Made by a program: the position numbers and the translations under genes
Shown: piece by piece, positions 49,828 to 58,344 of the stretch
How positions within the stretch are numbered: the first letter of the stretch is position 1
Layout: each line of letters opens with the position of its first letter
NCBI RefSeq assembly: GCF_022179645.1
Contig: NZ_BPRA01000002.1
Span: forward strand, 62,001 to 126,000
Reading direction: 5' to 3'
Source: Methylobacterium thuringiense
Lineage (GTDB): Bacteria > Pseudomonadota > Alphaproteobacteria > Rhizobiales > Beijerinckiaceae
DNA length: 64,000 nt
Notes under the pieces: model-generated
Database searches by the model: none
Told to the model about the DNA's origin: nothing
Seen by the model: the letters and a program-made list of their open reading frames with translations, nothing else

Positions 49828-51387
49828 ATGAGTGCTTTCGGAGTCCGTGATCTGCTCGACGTTGCGGGTGCGCCCGGCACCGCCGGCCGATCCGATGCGC
49901 AGGAGGTGGGCGCTCGCTTCTCCGGACCGCCCGCTTCGGCGCAGCCGCCGGCGGAGGCGCTGGCGCCCGTCCTGAAGGGCCCTGCCCTCACCCCCGTGGT
50001 GCTGGCGGGCTGCGTGCGCGGTCTCGAAGTCGTCCTGCTCGCCGGCCTCGGCTTCGCCGTCCACCGGATCGCACTCGCCGGTGTCGTCCCGCTTGGCTGG
50101 TCCTACATCGTGGCGATCGTTGCCGTCGCCGGCCTCGCCGCTGCGTTCTTCCAGGTCGGCGGCTGCTATCGGATCGGGGCCTTCCGCAGCATCGCGAAGA
50201 CGGCGGCGAAGCTCGCGGCCGGCTGGACGATGGCTTTCCTGATCGTGGCGACGGTCATGGTGTTCGCAAAGGTCGCCGACCATTACTCGCGGATCTGGCT
50301 GGCCAGCTTCTACGGCGGCGGCCTCGCCCTGCTCGCGATCGAACGCATCGCGCTCTTCGCCTTCACGGGCGTCCAGATGCGCAAGGGCCTGTTCGACCGG
50401 CGCACCGCCATCGTCGGCGGCGGCGAGGCCGCGGAGGAGCTGATCCGTTCGCTCGAAGCCTCCCCCGACAGCGGGATCAAGATCGTCGGCGTATTCGACG
50501 ACCGCGGCGACATGCGCTCGACCGACGTCGTCGCCGGGCACCCGAAGCTCGGCAACGTCAGCGACCTCGTCGCCTATGCGCGGCGGGCACGCATCGACCT
50601 GATCGTCTTCACGATCCCGATCTCGGCCGAGACGCGGATCCTGCAGATGCTCGCCAAGCTCTGGGTGCTGCCGATCGACATCCGGCTCTCGGCACATGCG
50701 ACGAAGCTTCGCCTCCGCCCGCGCGCCTATTCCTATCTCGGCGCCGTGCCGGTGCTCGACGTGTTCGACAAGCCCCTGGCCGACTGGGACATCGTCCTCA
50801 AGAACGTCTTCGACAAGGTCGTGGCCGTGCTGGCGCTGATCGCGCTCGCGCCGGTGATGCTTGCTGTGGCGCTCGCGGTGAAACTCGGCTCGAAGGGGCC
50901 GGTGCTGTTCAAGCAGCAGCGCTACGGCTTCAACAACGAGCAGATCGAGGTCTTCAAGTTCCGCTCGATGTATGTCGATCAGGCCGATTACGCCTCCGCC
51001 AAGCAGGTGACCCGGAGCGATCCGCGGGTCACGCGGGTCGGCCGTATCATCCGCAAGACCTCCCTCGACGAGTTGCCGCAACTCTTCAACGTGCTGAAGG
51101 GCAATCTCTCGCTCGTCGGCCCGCGCCCGCACGTCCTCCAGGCCAAGGCGGCGAACACCCTCTACGATCAGGTCGTCGACGGCTACTTCGCCCGGCACAA
51201 GGTCAAGCCCGGCATCACCGGTTGGGCGCAGATCAACGGCTGGCGGGGCGAGACCGACACGTCGGAGAAGCTGCAGCGGCGCGTCGAGCACGATCTCTAC
51301 TACATCGAGAACTGGTCGATCCTGTTCGATCTGCAGATCCTGGCCACGACGCCGTTCGCGCTGTTCAAGACCGAGAACGCGTATTGA
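49828..51387 (+). CDS. Undecaprenyl-phosphate glycosylphosphotransferase (exopolysaccharide initiation)
   Basis: 519 residues from the ATG at 49828 (or 526 from the GTG at 49807). The N-terminal half has four transmembrane segments and a CoA-binding-like Rossmann domain ([16 protein letters not shown]). The C-terminal Bac_transf domain has [34 protein letters not shown] and [12 protein letters not shown], the active-site signature. Transfers sugar-1-phosphate (likely glucose-1-phosphate) to undecaprenyl phosphate to start capsule/EPS repeats. Confidence 0.92.
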   Translation: MSAFGVRDLLDVAGAPGTAGRSDAQEVGARFSGPPASAQPPAEALAPVLKGPALTPVVLAGCVRGLEVVLLAGLGFAVHRIALAGVVPLGWSYIVAIVAVAGLAAAFFQVGGCYRIGAFRSIAKTAAKLAAGWTMAFLIVATVMVFAKVADHYSRIWLASFYGGGLALLAIERIALFAFTGVQMRKGLFDRRTAIVGGGEAAEELIRSLEASPDSGIKIVGVFDDRGDMRSTDVVAGHPKLGNVSDLVAYARRARIDLIVFTIPISAETRILQMLAKLWVLPIDIRLSAHATKLRLRPRAYSYLGAVPVLDVFDKPLADWDIVLKNVFDKVVAVLALIALAPVMLAVALAVKLGSKGPVLFKQQRYGFNNEQIEVFKFRSMYVDQADYASAKQVTRSDPRVTRVGRIIRKTSLDELPQLFNVLKGNLSLVGPRPHVLQAKAANTLYDQVVDGYFARHKVKPGITGWAQINGWRGETDTSEKLQRRVEHDLYYIENWSILFDLQILATTPFALFKTENAY

Positions 51388-51514
51388 TGCCGGCGGCCTT
51401 GAGCCTCGACTTGTAAACCGCCGGCAAGGAGCAACGGCGCGTCGCCGCTCGTTCGGCGTGCAGCCCCGAAGGCCACCGATACAAAGGCGTCCTGCCGGTC
51501 GCTCGCATGCAAAC

Positions 51515-51552
51515 AGAAGGGGCGCGGATCTCACGATCCGCGCCCCTTCTGT
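51515..51552. terminator. Strong hairpin downstream of lanM and of the EPS gene
   Basis: Perfect 17-bp arms (51515-51531 and 51536-51552, core GGGGCGCGGATC) around loop TCAC, lying between convergent genes: the glycosylphosphotransferase ends at 51387 and lanM at 51628. No long T-run, but the stem is strong enough for a stem-loop 3' end. Confidence 0.7.
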
Positions 51553-51627
51553 GTTCCGCGGCGGAAACGTCCGGCGCCTTTTTGGCGCCGGTGCTCTGTG
51601 TGACGATCCCCGGCCGCATCGAACGGT

Positions 51628-52038
51628 TTAGCGGATGACCTGAACCAGGGCCGAGCCGGCGGGGCTCATGAGCTCCTTGGCGTCGATGGTGCCGTCGTTG
51701 TCCGGGTCGGCGGCCTTGAACAGGCCGAGAGCAAGGGCGACGTATTCCTTCTGGTCGAGGGTGCCGTCGCCGTCCGGATCGGCCTTCTTGAGGTCGGCGG
51801 CGGTCAGGCGGCCTTCGAGCTCCTTGGCGTCGAGGGTGCCGTCCTTGTCCTTCTCCAGCTTGGCGAAGGCGGCGGTGGCCGCGGTCTCGACTTCCTTGGC
51901 GTCGATGGTGCCGTCCTTGTCGGGATCGAAGGCGGCGATGTCGATCTTGGTCATCGACGGGGCGGCGACGACCGGAGCGGCGACGCCTGCGCCGATGATG
52001 GCCGCGAGAAGGGCTGCGCTGGTGAGCTTGAACGCCAT
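51628..52038 (-). CDS. lanM: Lanmodulin, lanthanide-binding EF-hand protein
   Basis: Periplasmic lanthanide-binding protein. 136 residues; signal peptide 1-26 (AAPVVAA-PS). Four EF-hand loops: DPDKDGTIDAKE (38-49), EKDKDGTLDAKE (62-73), DPDGDGTLDQKE (87-98), DPDNDGTIDAKE (111-122). Loop spacing is 24, 25 and 24 residues, far shorter than calmodulin, and Pro at loop position 2 in three loops is the lanmodulin hallmark. Ends SPAGSALVQVIR, like the AM1 protein. EF2 has Glu for Asp at position 1 and Lys for Pro at position 2. In AM1, as I recall it, the odd loop is EF4 (Asn first); here EF4 is canonical. AGGAG precedes the ATG. Next to lutH. Confidence 0.95.
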   Translation of the reverse strand: MAFKLTSAALLAAIIGAGVAAPVVAAPSMTKIDIAAFDPDKDGTIDAKEVETAATAAFAKLEKDKDGTLDAKELEGRLTAADLKKADPDGDGTLDQKEYVALALGLFKAADPDNDGTIDAKELMSPAGSALVQVIR

Positions 52039-52254
52039 TTGATGTCACTCCTGGGTAGGTCGGCGGGCGATGTCGCCCTGCACGAAAGGACCGGCCGCCG
52101 GATCGTGGCGCCGCAGCAACCTGCTGCGCGACCCTCCGTGGCCTAGCCAGGATTGCGTAAACTGCCCGGGACGATCTGGCAATAGGGTCTAGGAGTTTCC
52201 GACCGTTATCGCGGATGCCGGAGGCTTTCCAGTCGAGAGGATCAGGCCGAAACG

Positions 52255-52290
52255 CAGGATGGCGCGGCTCCGGGGAGCCGCGCCATCCTG
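52255..52290. terminator. Strong hairpin between lutH and lanM
   Basis: Perfect 17-bp arms (52255-52271 and 52274-52290, core GATGGCGCGGCTCC) with a 2-nt gap, 18 bp downstream of the lutH stop and 217 bp upstream of the lanM start. It probably ends the lutH transcript and separates it from lanM. Confidence 0.7.
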
Positions 52291-52308
52291 TCGATCATGC
52301 CGTCCGCG

Positions 52309-54864
52309 TCAGTACTTGCGGATGATCGGCTCTTCCATCGGGGGCGGGGCGTCGCCGAAGGCATAGCGCAGGCCGCCATAGATCGAGAGCGGCTGGGCCA
52401 GCGTCGTCGTGCGGGGGTCGTTCACGGGGTAGCGGTTGGCTACCACGCCCGTCTCGAAGAACGTTCCGAACGTCGTGTAGCGGTTGTTGGTCAGGTTGGT
52501 GACGAGGCCGAAGATCTGCAGGTTCTTCGTCACCTGATAGGAGGTGTTGAGGCCGAGGACGAAGTAGGCCGGCAGCTTCCTGTTCAGGTTCGATTCGTCG
52601 CCGCGGTAGTAGGACGAAGAGAAGGCCTGGAGGTTCATGCCGACGTTCCAGCCCGGCAGGACGAGGTAGTCGAAGCCGACCTTGAACTGGTGATCCGGGA
52701 TCAGCGGGACCTTGTTGCCGGGAGTGACCTGAATGGCGCCATCGTCCGCGAACGGATTGTTCGGCGACGACAGGGTGCCGTTGAACTGGAACGTCGCGTC
52801 GATCAGCGCGTAGTTCGCATAGATCGAGAGATCGCCACGCGTGTACTCGGCGCCGACTTCGACGCCTTGGCGGCGCGTAGCGGCGACGTTGACGAAGTAG
52901 CCGCGAGCCGAGTTGCCCGGGGTGGCGAGCTGCAGGATGTCGTTCGCCAGATCGTTGCGGAAGGCGCTGATCTTATAGCTGAGCAGGCCGTTCTCGTAGA
53001 AGCTCGGGATCGAGCCGCGAATGCCGACCTCGTAGTTCTGCGCGGTGACCTGCTTGAGCGGCGGGTCGGCCACGAGCGAGTTCGGCAGGAGGCAGGGCCG
53101 GTCGGGATTTGCGCAGGCGAGTTCGAGCGGGGTCGGGGCGCGGTTCGATTCGGAGTAGCTTCCGTAGAGCGATAGTCCCGGAGTGAACCGGTAGGTCAGA
53201 CCGGCGACCGGATTGATCTTGGTGAAGTAGTGGGTGCCGGTGACGTCCGGCGAGAAGCCGGTCTGGTCCACGGTGGAGATGCGGGCGAAGTTCAGGCGGC
53301 CGCCGGCGGTCAGCGAGAGCGAGTCGGTGAGGTCGAACGTGTCGGTGGCGTAGAGACCCATGTAGAGGTTCGAGCCGAGGACCTGGCTCGGTGCGATACC
53401 GAGGGCGCCAGCCGTACGCAGACCGGTCGTGCCGAGGCCCGGGACGAACCCGTTGGCGATGGTGTTCGGATCGGTGGTGACGGAGAGATCCGGGTTGATC
53501 ACGCCGAGCGTGCTGGAGGACTTGTAGCTGTAATCGGCCACGTCGATGCTGCCGCCGACGACGAAGCTGTTGCCGAAGCCGAAGATCCGGTCGCGGTTCG
53601 CCGCCTGGAGCGAGCCGCCGTAGCCGGTCGCCTCGGTCTTGGTGACGTCGAGCGTTCCGTAGGGAACGCCGGCCGTCGAGGGGATCAGCTGGTTCTGGGC
53701 GCCGAGGAGCCGCAGCGAGTTGCGGAACGCGCGACGTGCCGCGCTGCCGGGCGCTCCGACCGGCGTGAAGCCGTCGTCGTCGAAGCAGAGATTGCCGTTG
53801 AAGTTCGTCTGAGCCGCGCTGCAGTTCTCGAAGTCGGAATCATTGCCGTCGATATATTGCTGGCTGAAGCGGCGGTAATACGCGTTTCCGGCGAGATCCC
53901 AGGTCGGCGAGAGGTCGACGCGGCCGGTGAGCTGGACGGTACCCAGCTGCGTGGTCGTGGTCTGGGGGTAGGTGAAGATCGCGCGCGGATCGACATGGGT
54001 GAAGTCGGTCGGCGTCGCTGCCGCGGCGCCGAGGAAGCTCCGGGCGAAGTTGCCGATCAGGTGGAACTCCGAATCCGGCGTGCGGTAGCCGACGTCGGAG
54101 TAGATCCGGCCGATCGTGGTCGGGCTCTCGAAGCGCCAGCCGCGGTCGTTGAGGCCGTCGCCGTTGAAGTAGAAGCTCCAGTTGCCGACCTGTTTGCCGT
54201 ACTGCAGGCCGCCGCCGACACGGGCGTCCGAACCGCCGAGCGCGGTGACCTCGGTACCCTGCCAGGTGAAGCCGTTCTTCATCTGGATGTTGATCGCGCC
54301 TCCGAGCGCGTTCAGGCCGAAGACCGGGTTCGAGGTCAGGACGTCGATGCGCTGGATCGCCGAGGGCGGGATCAGGTCGAGGTTGACCGTGTCGCCGAAG
54401 GCTTCGTTGATGCGCACGCCGTTCTGGTAGACGGCGAGGCCCTGCGGCACGCCGGTCACCGGCGAGGCCTGGAAGCCGCGATAGTTGATGTCGACGCGGT
54501 TGTTGTTGCCCTGCGAGTCCGAGAGGTTCAGGCCGGGCGTGACGCGGGCGAGGGTCGCCACGGCGTTGAAGGTGCCGGTATCCCGCTCGATCTGCGCGGC
54601 CGTGACCGTCTCGACCGTGCTCGGGATCTTGTAGAGCGGCAGGGCGCCGCCGCGCAGGCGCGGCTCGGACGCCGTCGCGATCTGGTCGACGGACGGCCCG
54701 GCGGCACCGATGCCGCGGCGGCCGAAGCCCGTGCCCGACGCGCCGACCGGCGTCGTCGCGACGACGCTGATTTCCTCGAGAGTCGTCGATTCCTGCGCCA
54801 GGCCCATCCCCGGCAGCAGCGCAACCGAAGCAATCAGGCTGCCCCGCAGCACCCGCATCGTCAT
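52309..54864 (-). CDS. lutH: TonB-dependent receptor, lanthanide-chelate uptake
   Basis: 851 residues. Signal peptide about 1-23, then a Ser/Thr-rich segment and plug domain (TVETVTAAQIERDTGTFNAV, GLAVYQNGVRINEAFGDTVN, IDVLTSNPVFGLNALGGAIN) followed by a 22-strand barrel and the C-terminal aromatic motif (ends IIRKY). The link to lanthanides comes from its place in the lut cluster, next to lanM, and matches LutH of Methylorubrum extorquens, which imports lanthanide bound to a secreted chelator. It is separated from lutG by 439 bp and probably has its own promoter. Confidence 0.9.
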   Translation of the reverse strand: MTMRVLRGSLIASVALLPGMGLAQESTTLEEISVVATTPVGASGTGFGRRGIGAAGPSVDQIATASEPRLRGGALPLYKIPSTVETVTAAQIERDTGTFNAVATLARVTPGLNLSDSQGNNNRVDINYRGFQASPVTGVPQGLAVYQNGVRINEAFGDTVNLDLIPPSAIQRIDVLTSNPVFGLNALGGAINIQMKNGFTWQGTEVTALGGSDARVGGGLQYGKQVGNWSFYFNGDGLNDRGWRFESPTTIGRIYSDVGYRTPDSEFHLIGNFARSFLGAAAATPTDFTHVDPRAIFTYPQTTTTQLGTVQLTGRVDLSPTWDLAGNAYYRRFSQQYIDGNDSDFENCSAAQTNFNGNLCFDDDGFTPVGAPGSAARRAFRNSLRLLGAQNQLIPSTAGVPYGTLDVTKTEATGYGGSLQAANRDRIFGFGNSFVVGGSIDVADYSYKSSSTLGVINPDLSVTTDPNTIANGFVPGLGTTGLRTAGALGIAPSQVLGSNLYMGLYATDTFDLTDSLSLTAGGRLNFARISTVDQTGFSPDVTGTHYFTKINPVAGLTYRFTPGLSLYGSYSESNRAPTPLELACANPDRPCLLPNSLVADPPLKQVTAQNYEVGIRGSIPSFYENGLLSYKISAFRNDLANDILQLATPGNSARGYFVNVAATRRQGVEVGAEYTRGDLSIYANYALIDATFQFNGTLSSPNNPFADDGAIQVTPGNKVPLIPDHQFKVGFDYLVLPGWNVGMNLQAFSSSYYRGDESNLNRKLPAYFVLGLNTSYQVTKNLQIFGLVTNLTNNRYTTFGTFFETGVVANRYPVNDPRTTTLAQPLSIYGGLRYAFGDAPPPMEEPIIRKY

Positions 54865-55303
54865 TTTCCCCAGCCCCTTGTCGTGTGGCGTCCCCGTTGA
54901 TCGGGGTCTGCCAGGACATTCGACCGGTGGCTGAAGCTGGGCAATTGCCGCTGCGGCACAATCACCGTCTTCATAAGCGTTTCATGAATGTTGCGCGGGC
55001 GCGTGGTGTTCCCGCAACATATTTCCGATGGAAATTCAGAGGTTTAGGGGAAATTAGGCAGTCAAACCGGGAGCATGTGGCAAGTCCGGATGCCTCAATT
55101 TCCGAATGATTTTTAGGATTATTTTGTAGGTAGTAACGTAGAGCGCCCGGATTCCTGCCGTCGAATCGTATTCAGGGGACGATCGCGACAGACGAGAGGC
55201 GGCCGGGAGGATTGTGTCCAACCGCAGAAGCGATTGGATCCGGCTAGGCCAATATCGCTGCGACCTCGCGATGTGCTGGCAAGGTCGGCCGGCCGTCCGG
55301 CCG
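54865..55303. other. Intergenic between lutG and lutH
   Basis: 439 bp upstream of lutH. It is AT-richer near 55010-55140 than the flanks and should hold the lutH promoter. No gene and no clear binding palindrome was seen. Confidence 0.5.
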
Positions 55304-55930
55304 CTACAGCTTGGCCTGGATCTTCCGGGCCAATTCGCCGAGGCGCTGCTCGAGGAGCGTCGGCACTTCGCAGACATAGGTCACGGACTTGTTGCGCTCG
55401 TCGAAGATGCGGCGGTCCCAGTTGAAAGCCGTCTCGAGATCGGTGCTGTCCTTGCTCACGACCTTGGTGGCGTCGTCGACCGGGCCCTCGCGGGTCTCGC
55501 TCACCTTGTCGGCCTCGTCGCGGATGCGCTTGGCGAGCCGCTGCTGCCCTTGCGCGTAGCGGACGATGCCCGCGACCACGGTGTTGCGCTCGGCGTTGAC
55601 GACCTCGAACACCCCGGCGAAGACGCGGGCGAGCTTCTTGTCCTTCTCGTCCTTGTCCTGGATGTCCTTGACGAAGTCGTCGAGCAGGCCGTCGACGTCG
55701 TTCAGCTCCGTGCGCCGCGAGGCAAGTTTGCGGGCGAGCTGTGCCGCCTCGCGGTCGTTGCCCCATTCGCCGGCCGCCGTGAGGTCGGGCCCAGTCCAGA
55801 ACGAGCCGTAGCCGAGGGTCGTGACCTTGCGCTGGGCGCAGGGCCAGTCGGGATCGGGCTTCGGCTGCGCCAGGGCGGGAGCTGCCGCAACGAACAGACC
55901 GAGGCTTGCTGCGAGAAACGGACGGATCAT
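55304..55930 (-). CDS. lutG: Lut cluster exported protein LutG
   Basis: 208 residues, signal peptide 1-22 (AAAPALA-QP). Mature part helical and charged (many Asp/Lys/Glu) with two Cys: CAQRK near the start and YVCEVP near the end, possibly a disulfide. No domain family recognised with confidence. Starts at the ATG at 55930, preceded by GAGAG; a TTG 12 bp upstream is possible. 20 bp after lutF, so in the lutA-G operon. Periplasmic role unknown. Confidence 0.72.
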   Translation of the reverse strand: MIRPFLAASLGLFVAAAPALAQPKPDPDWPCAQRKVTTLGYGSFWTGPDLTAAGEWGNDREAAQLARKLASRRTELNDVDGLLDDFVKDIQDKDEKDKKLARVFAGVFEVVNAERNTVVAGIVRYAQGQQRLAKRIRDEADKVSETREGPVDDATKVVSKDSTDLETAFNWDRRIFDERNKSVTYVCEVPTLLEQRLGELARKIQAKL

Positions 55931-55950
55931 GCGAACTCTCAAATCCAGGC

Positions 55951-56850
55951 TCAGCTCGCCTCGCCTGCAGGTCCACCGCGCCGGGCCATGATGCCGCGGC
56001 CGGGATCGTAGGCGATGACGGCCAGAGTGAAGAACACGAGGCCGGTCCCGAGGACGACGGCGCAGGCGACCGGCTCGAACTTCGCGTAGAGGGCGAAGCG
56101 GACCAGCTCGACCGCGTGCGAGAACGGGTTGGCCTCGCAGATCCAGTAGAGCGTCTCGCTCGATTCCCGGATCCGCCAGAGCGGATATAGGGCGGAAGAG
56201 GCGAAGAACATCGGGAAGATCACGAAGTTCATCACGCTGGCAAAGTTCTCGAGCTGCCGCACCAGCGAGGACAGGAACAGACCGATCGCCCCGAGCATCA
56301 TGCCGGCCGCGATGAACGCCGGCAGCGCCGTGAGGTAGCCGAGCGGCGGAATGTCGGTCTCCCAGAACCAGGCGACGCCGAGGAACGCGTAGGCCTGAAC
56401 CACCGAGACGGAGACGCCGGCGATCAGCTTGGCGAGCAGCAGCGTCCAGCGCGGATAAGGGCTCGTCAGCAGCACCTTCATCGAGCCGACCTCGCGGTCG
56501 TAGACCATCGAGAGCGAGGATTGCATGCCGTTGAACAGCTGGATCATAACGGCGAGGCCGGGCACCACGTAGACCTCGTAGAGCACGTAGGTCTCGTAGG
56601 GCGGCACGATCGAGACGCCGAGCGTGTTGCGGAAGCCCGCCGCGAAGATGAAGAGCCAGACCAGGGGGCGCACCAGCGCCGAGAAGAACCGCTCCTTCTG
56701 GTTGAAGAAGCGCAGCAGTTCGCGGCGGACGATGCCGCCGAGCGCCCGCAGGTAGCCGATGAAATCGAGCCGGCCGAGATGCGGCACAGGCTTGGAGACC
56801 GCACCGGCCGGTGCAGCACCGGCGACGGCGGAGTTCGAAACGTTGCTCAT
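55951..56850 (-). CDS. lutF: ABC transporter permease LutF
   Basis: 299 residues, ABC-2 type permease with six transmembrane segments. MQSSLSMVYDREVGSMKVLL and TSPYPRWTLLLAKLIAG are the typical cytosolic ABC-2 motifs, and FVIFPMFFASSALYPLWRI is the C-terminal signature. Same family as the permease of the PQQ-alcohol dehydrogenase-linked ABC systems (PedC type, TIGR03861). Overlaps lutE by 4 nt (ATGA). Confidence 0.85.
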   Translation of the reverse strand: MSNVSNSAVAGAAPAGAVSKPVPHLGRLDFIGYLRALGGIVRRELLRFFNQKERFFSALVRPLVWLFIFAAGFRNTLGVSIVPPYETYVLYEVYVVPGLAVMIQLFNGMQSSLSMVYDREVGSMKVLLTSPYPRWTLLLAKLIAGVSVSVVQAYAFLGVAWFWETDIPPLGYLTALPAFIAAGMMLGAIGLFLSSLVRQLENFASVMNFVIFPMFFASSALYPLWRIRESSETLYWICEANPFSHAVELVRFALYAKFEPVACAVVLGTGLVFFTLAVIAYDPGRGIMARRGGPAGEAS

Positions 56851-57620
56851 GCGGCTACCTTGGGCGGCGCGCTCCTGGCGGGTTCGGCGACGAGCCGGCG
56901 GAAGGTCGCTTCGAGGCTCTCACCCGCCTCGCCGATGCCGCCGGCAAGGCCGCGCGCCACGATCCGGCCCTTGTGCAGCACCACGACGTCGTCCTCGGAC
57001 GAAATCTCTTCGAAGATGTGGGTCGCCCAGAGTACCGACAGCCCCTCCTCCCGCACCAGCGCGCGGACGATGCCGACGATGTCGGCGCGGGATTCGAGGT
57101 CGAGCCCGACGGTGGGCTCGTCGAGGAGCAGCAGGCGCGGCTCGTGGATCAACGAGCGGGCGATCTCGATGCGACGCGACTGGCCGCCGGACAGGGTGCG
57201 GATCTTGTCATTGCGCCGGTCGGCGAGCCCGACGCGGTTCAGCAGCACGTCGATGCGGTCGCGCGCGGCGCGCCGGGCGATGCCGTGCAGGCTGGCGTGG
57301 TAGAACAGGTTCTGCGCGACGGTGAGGTCGGTATCGAGCGTGCGTGCCTGGAAGACAACGCCGAGGCGGGCGAGCGCCCGGGACGGCTCGCGATCCAACG
57401 GATGGCCGAAGATCGAGACCTGGCCGTTCTGGTTGTTGTAGAGCCGCGTGACCACAGAGAAGAGCGTAGTCTTGCCGGCCCCGTTCGGCCCGAGCAGCGC
57501 GGTGAAATGCCCGCGCTCCACTCGCAGCGACACGTCCGACAGGGCGGCCCGCTGGCCGAAGCGGTGGCTGACGTCGGCGATGTCGAGGGCGGCGCCCTCG
57601 TCACGCAGATCCGCACTCAT
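56847..57620 (-). CDS. lutE: ABC transporter ATP-binding protein LutE
   Basis: 257 residues. Walker A GPNGAGKTT (44-52), Q-loop VVFQARTLDTDLTV, signature RTLSGGQSRR, Walker B RLLLLDEPTVGLD and switch His in WATHIFEE are all intact. Family of PQQ-linked ABC ATPases (TIGR03864 type). Powers transport by LutF. The ATG at 57620 overlaps lutD by 4 nt. Confidence 0.9.
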   Translation of the reverse strand: MSADLRDEGAALDIADVSHRFGQRAALSDVSLRVERGHFTALLGPNGAGKTTLFSVVTRLYNNQNGQVSIFGHPLDREPSRALARLGVVFQARTLDTDLTVAQNLFYHASLHGIARRAARDRIDVLLNRVGLADRRNDKIRTLSGGQSRRIEIARSLIHEPRLLLLDEPTVGLDLESRADIVGIVRALVREEGLSVLWATHIFEEISSEDDVVVLHKGRIVARGLAGGIGEAGESLEATFRRLVAEPARSAPPKVAA

Positions 57621-57865
57621 TTCACGGCCCGCTTCGCGTCGCCGACGGCGTCGAGGCACTCGTCGAACTCGCCCTCCTTCTGCTCGCGCTCGGCGACCTT
57701 CAGGGCCTTGCGGAGTTTGGCGAGGACGGGCTCTGCGGGCGTCTTGGCGATCTCGGCCTGGATCATCGCGATGCCGGAGGTGCATTCGGCCGCGTCGTCG
57801 GCGAAAGCTGGGTAGGTCAAGGCAAGGGCTGCGATCAGAAGCGCGCCGCGTGTCATCCCCATCAT
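57617..57865 (-). CDS. lutD: Small Lut cluster exported protein LutD
   Basis: 82 residues. Signal peptide 1-22 (ALTYPAFA-DD), then a helical Lys/Glu/Asp-rich protein with two Cys (AAECTSG and FDECLDA) that could form a disulfide across a helical hairpin. No family recognised. Coupled to both neighbours: its ATG overlaps the lutC stop by 1 nt (TGATG), and its stop overlaps the lutE start by 4 nt. Confidence 0.72.
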   Translation of the reverse strand: MMGMTRGALLIAALALTYPAFADDAAECTSGIAMIQAEIAKTPAEPVLAKLRKALKVAEREQKEGEFDECLDAVGDAKRAVK

Positions 57866-58296
57866 CACTTCACCGAAATCGTGCCGGTCAGGCCCTTGGC
57901 CTCCAGGCCTTGCGAATACCACTTGAACTCGCCCGGCTTGATTGCGACGAACTCGATCGCGATCTCGCCCGGATCGTCGAACTCCAAGTGATCCGGCGGC
58001 CCGCCGCCGTGGATCTCCTTGTGCTCGATGACGATCTGGTTGAACCAGATGTTGCGGAAGAACTCCGGCGCGTTGAACTTGTATTCCTGGTGTCCCTTGG
58101 CGACGATGCGCAGCCGATAGGCTTTGCCCGCTTCCAGCTCGATGTCCTTGTTCTCTACCACGAAGTCGTTGCCGTCCTCGTTGCCGAGCACGAGGTCGGG
58201 CAGGTTCTGGCGCTTCTTGGTGAGATCGAGCGCCATGGCCGGGGCAGCCAGACAGAGCGATGCACCGAGCAACGCGGCGAGCTTCAATGCCTTCAT
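57865..58296 (-). CDS. lutC: Cupredoxin-like Lut cluster protein LutC
   Basis: 143 residues, signal peptide 1-22. The mature part resembles a cupredoxin beta-sandwich (DIELEAGKAYRLRIVAKGHQ, then GEIAIEFVAIKPGEFKWYSQ, GLTGTISVK), but the only Cys is in the signal peptide, so the type I copper site is absent. It is rich in His, Asp and Glu around residues 91-110 (EHKEIHGGGP, PDHLEFDDPG). Annotated elsewhere as cupredoxin domain protein. Sits 48 bp after lutB. Confidence 0.75.
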   Translation of the reverse strand: MKALKLAALLGASLCLAAPAMALDLTKKRQNLPDLVLGNEDGNDFVVENKDIELEAGKAYRLRIVAKGHQEYKFNAPEFFRNIWFNQIVIEHKEIHGGGPPDHLEFDDPGEIAIEFVAIKPGEFKWYSQGLEAKGLTGTISVK

Positions 58297-58344
58297 ACGG
58301 GTCCCTCCTGCCGCCGTTCGCCGGCGGTCCGATATCTGGACGAT

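Noticed and set aside
49591-51534. 647-codon minus-strand ORF over the EPS genes
   Set aside because: The glycosyltransferase and phosphotransferase motifs on the plus strand are decisive.
51628-52038. Ordinary calmodulin-like calcium protein
   Set aside because: Pro at loop position 2, 24-25 residue loop spacing, signal peptide and lut neighbours point to lanmodulin.
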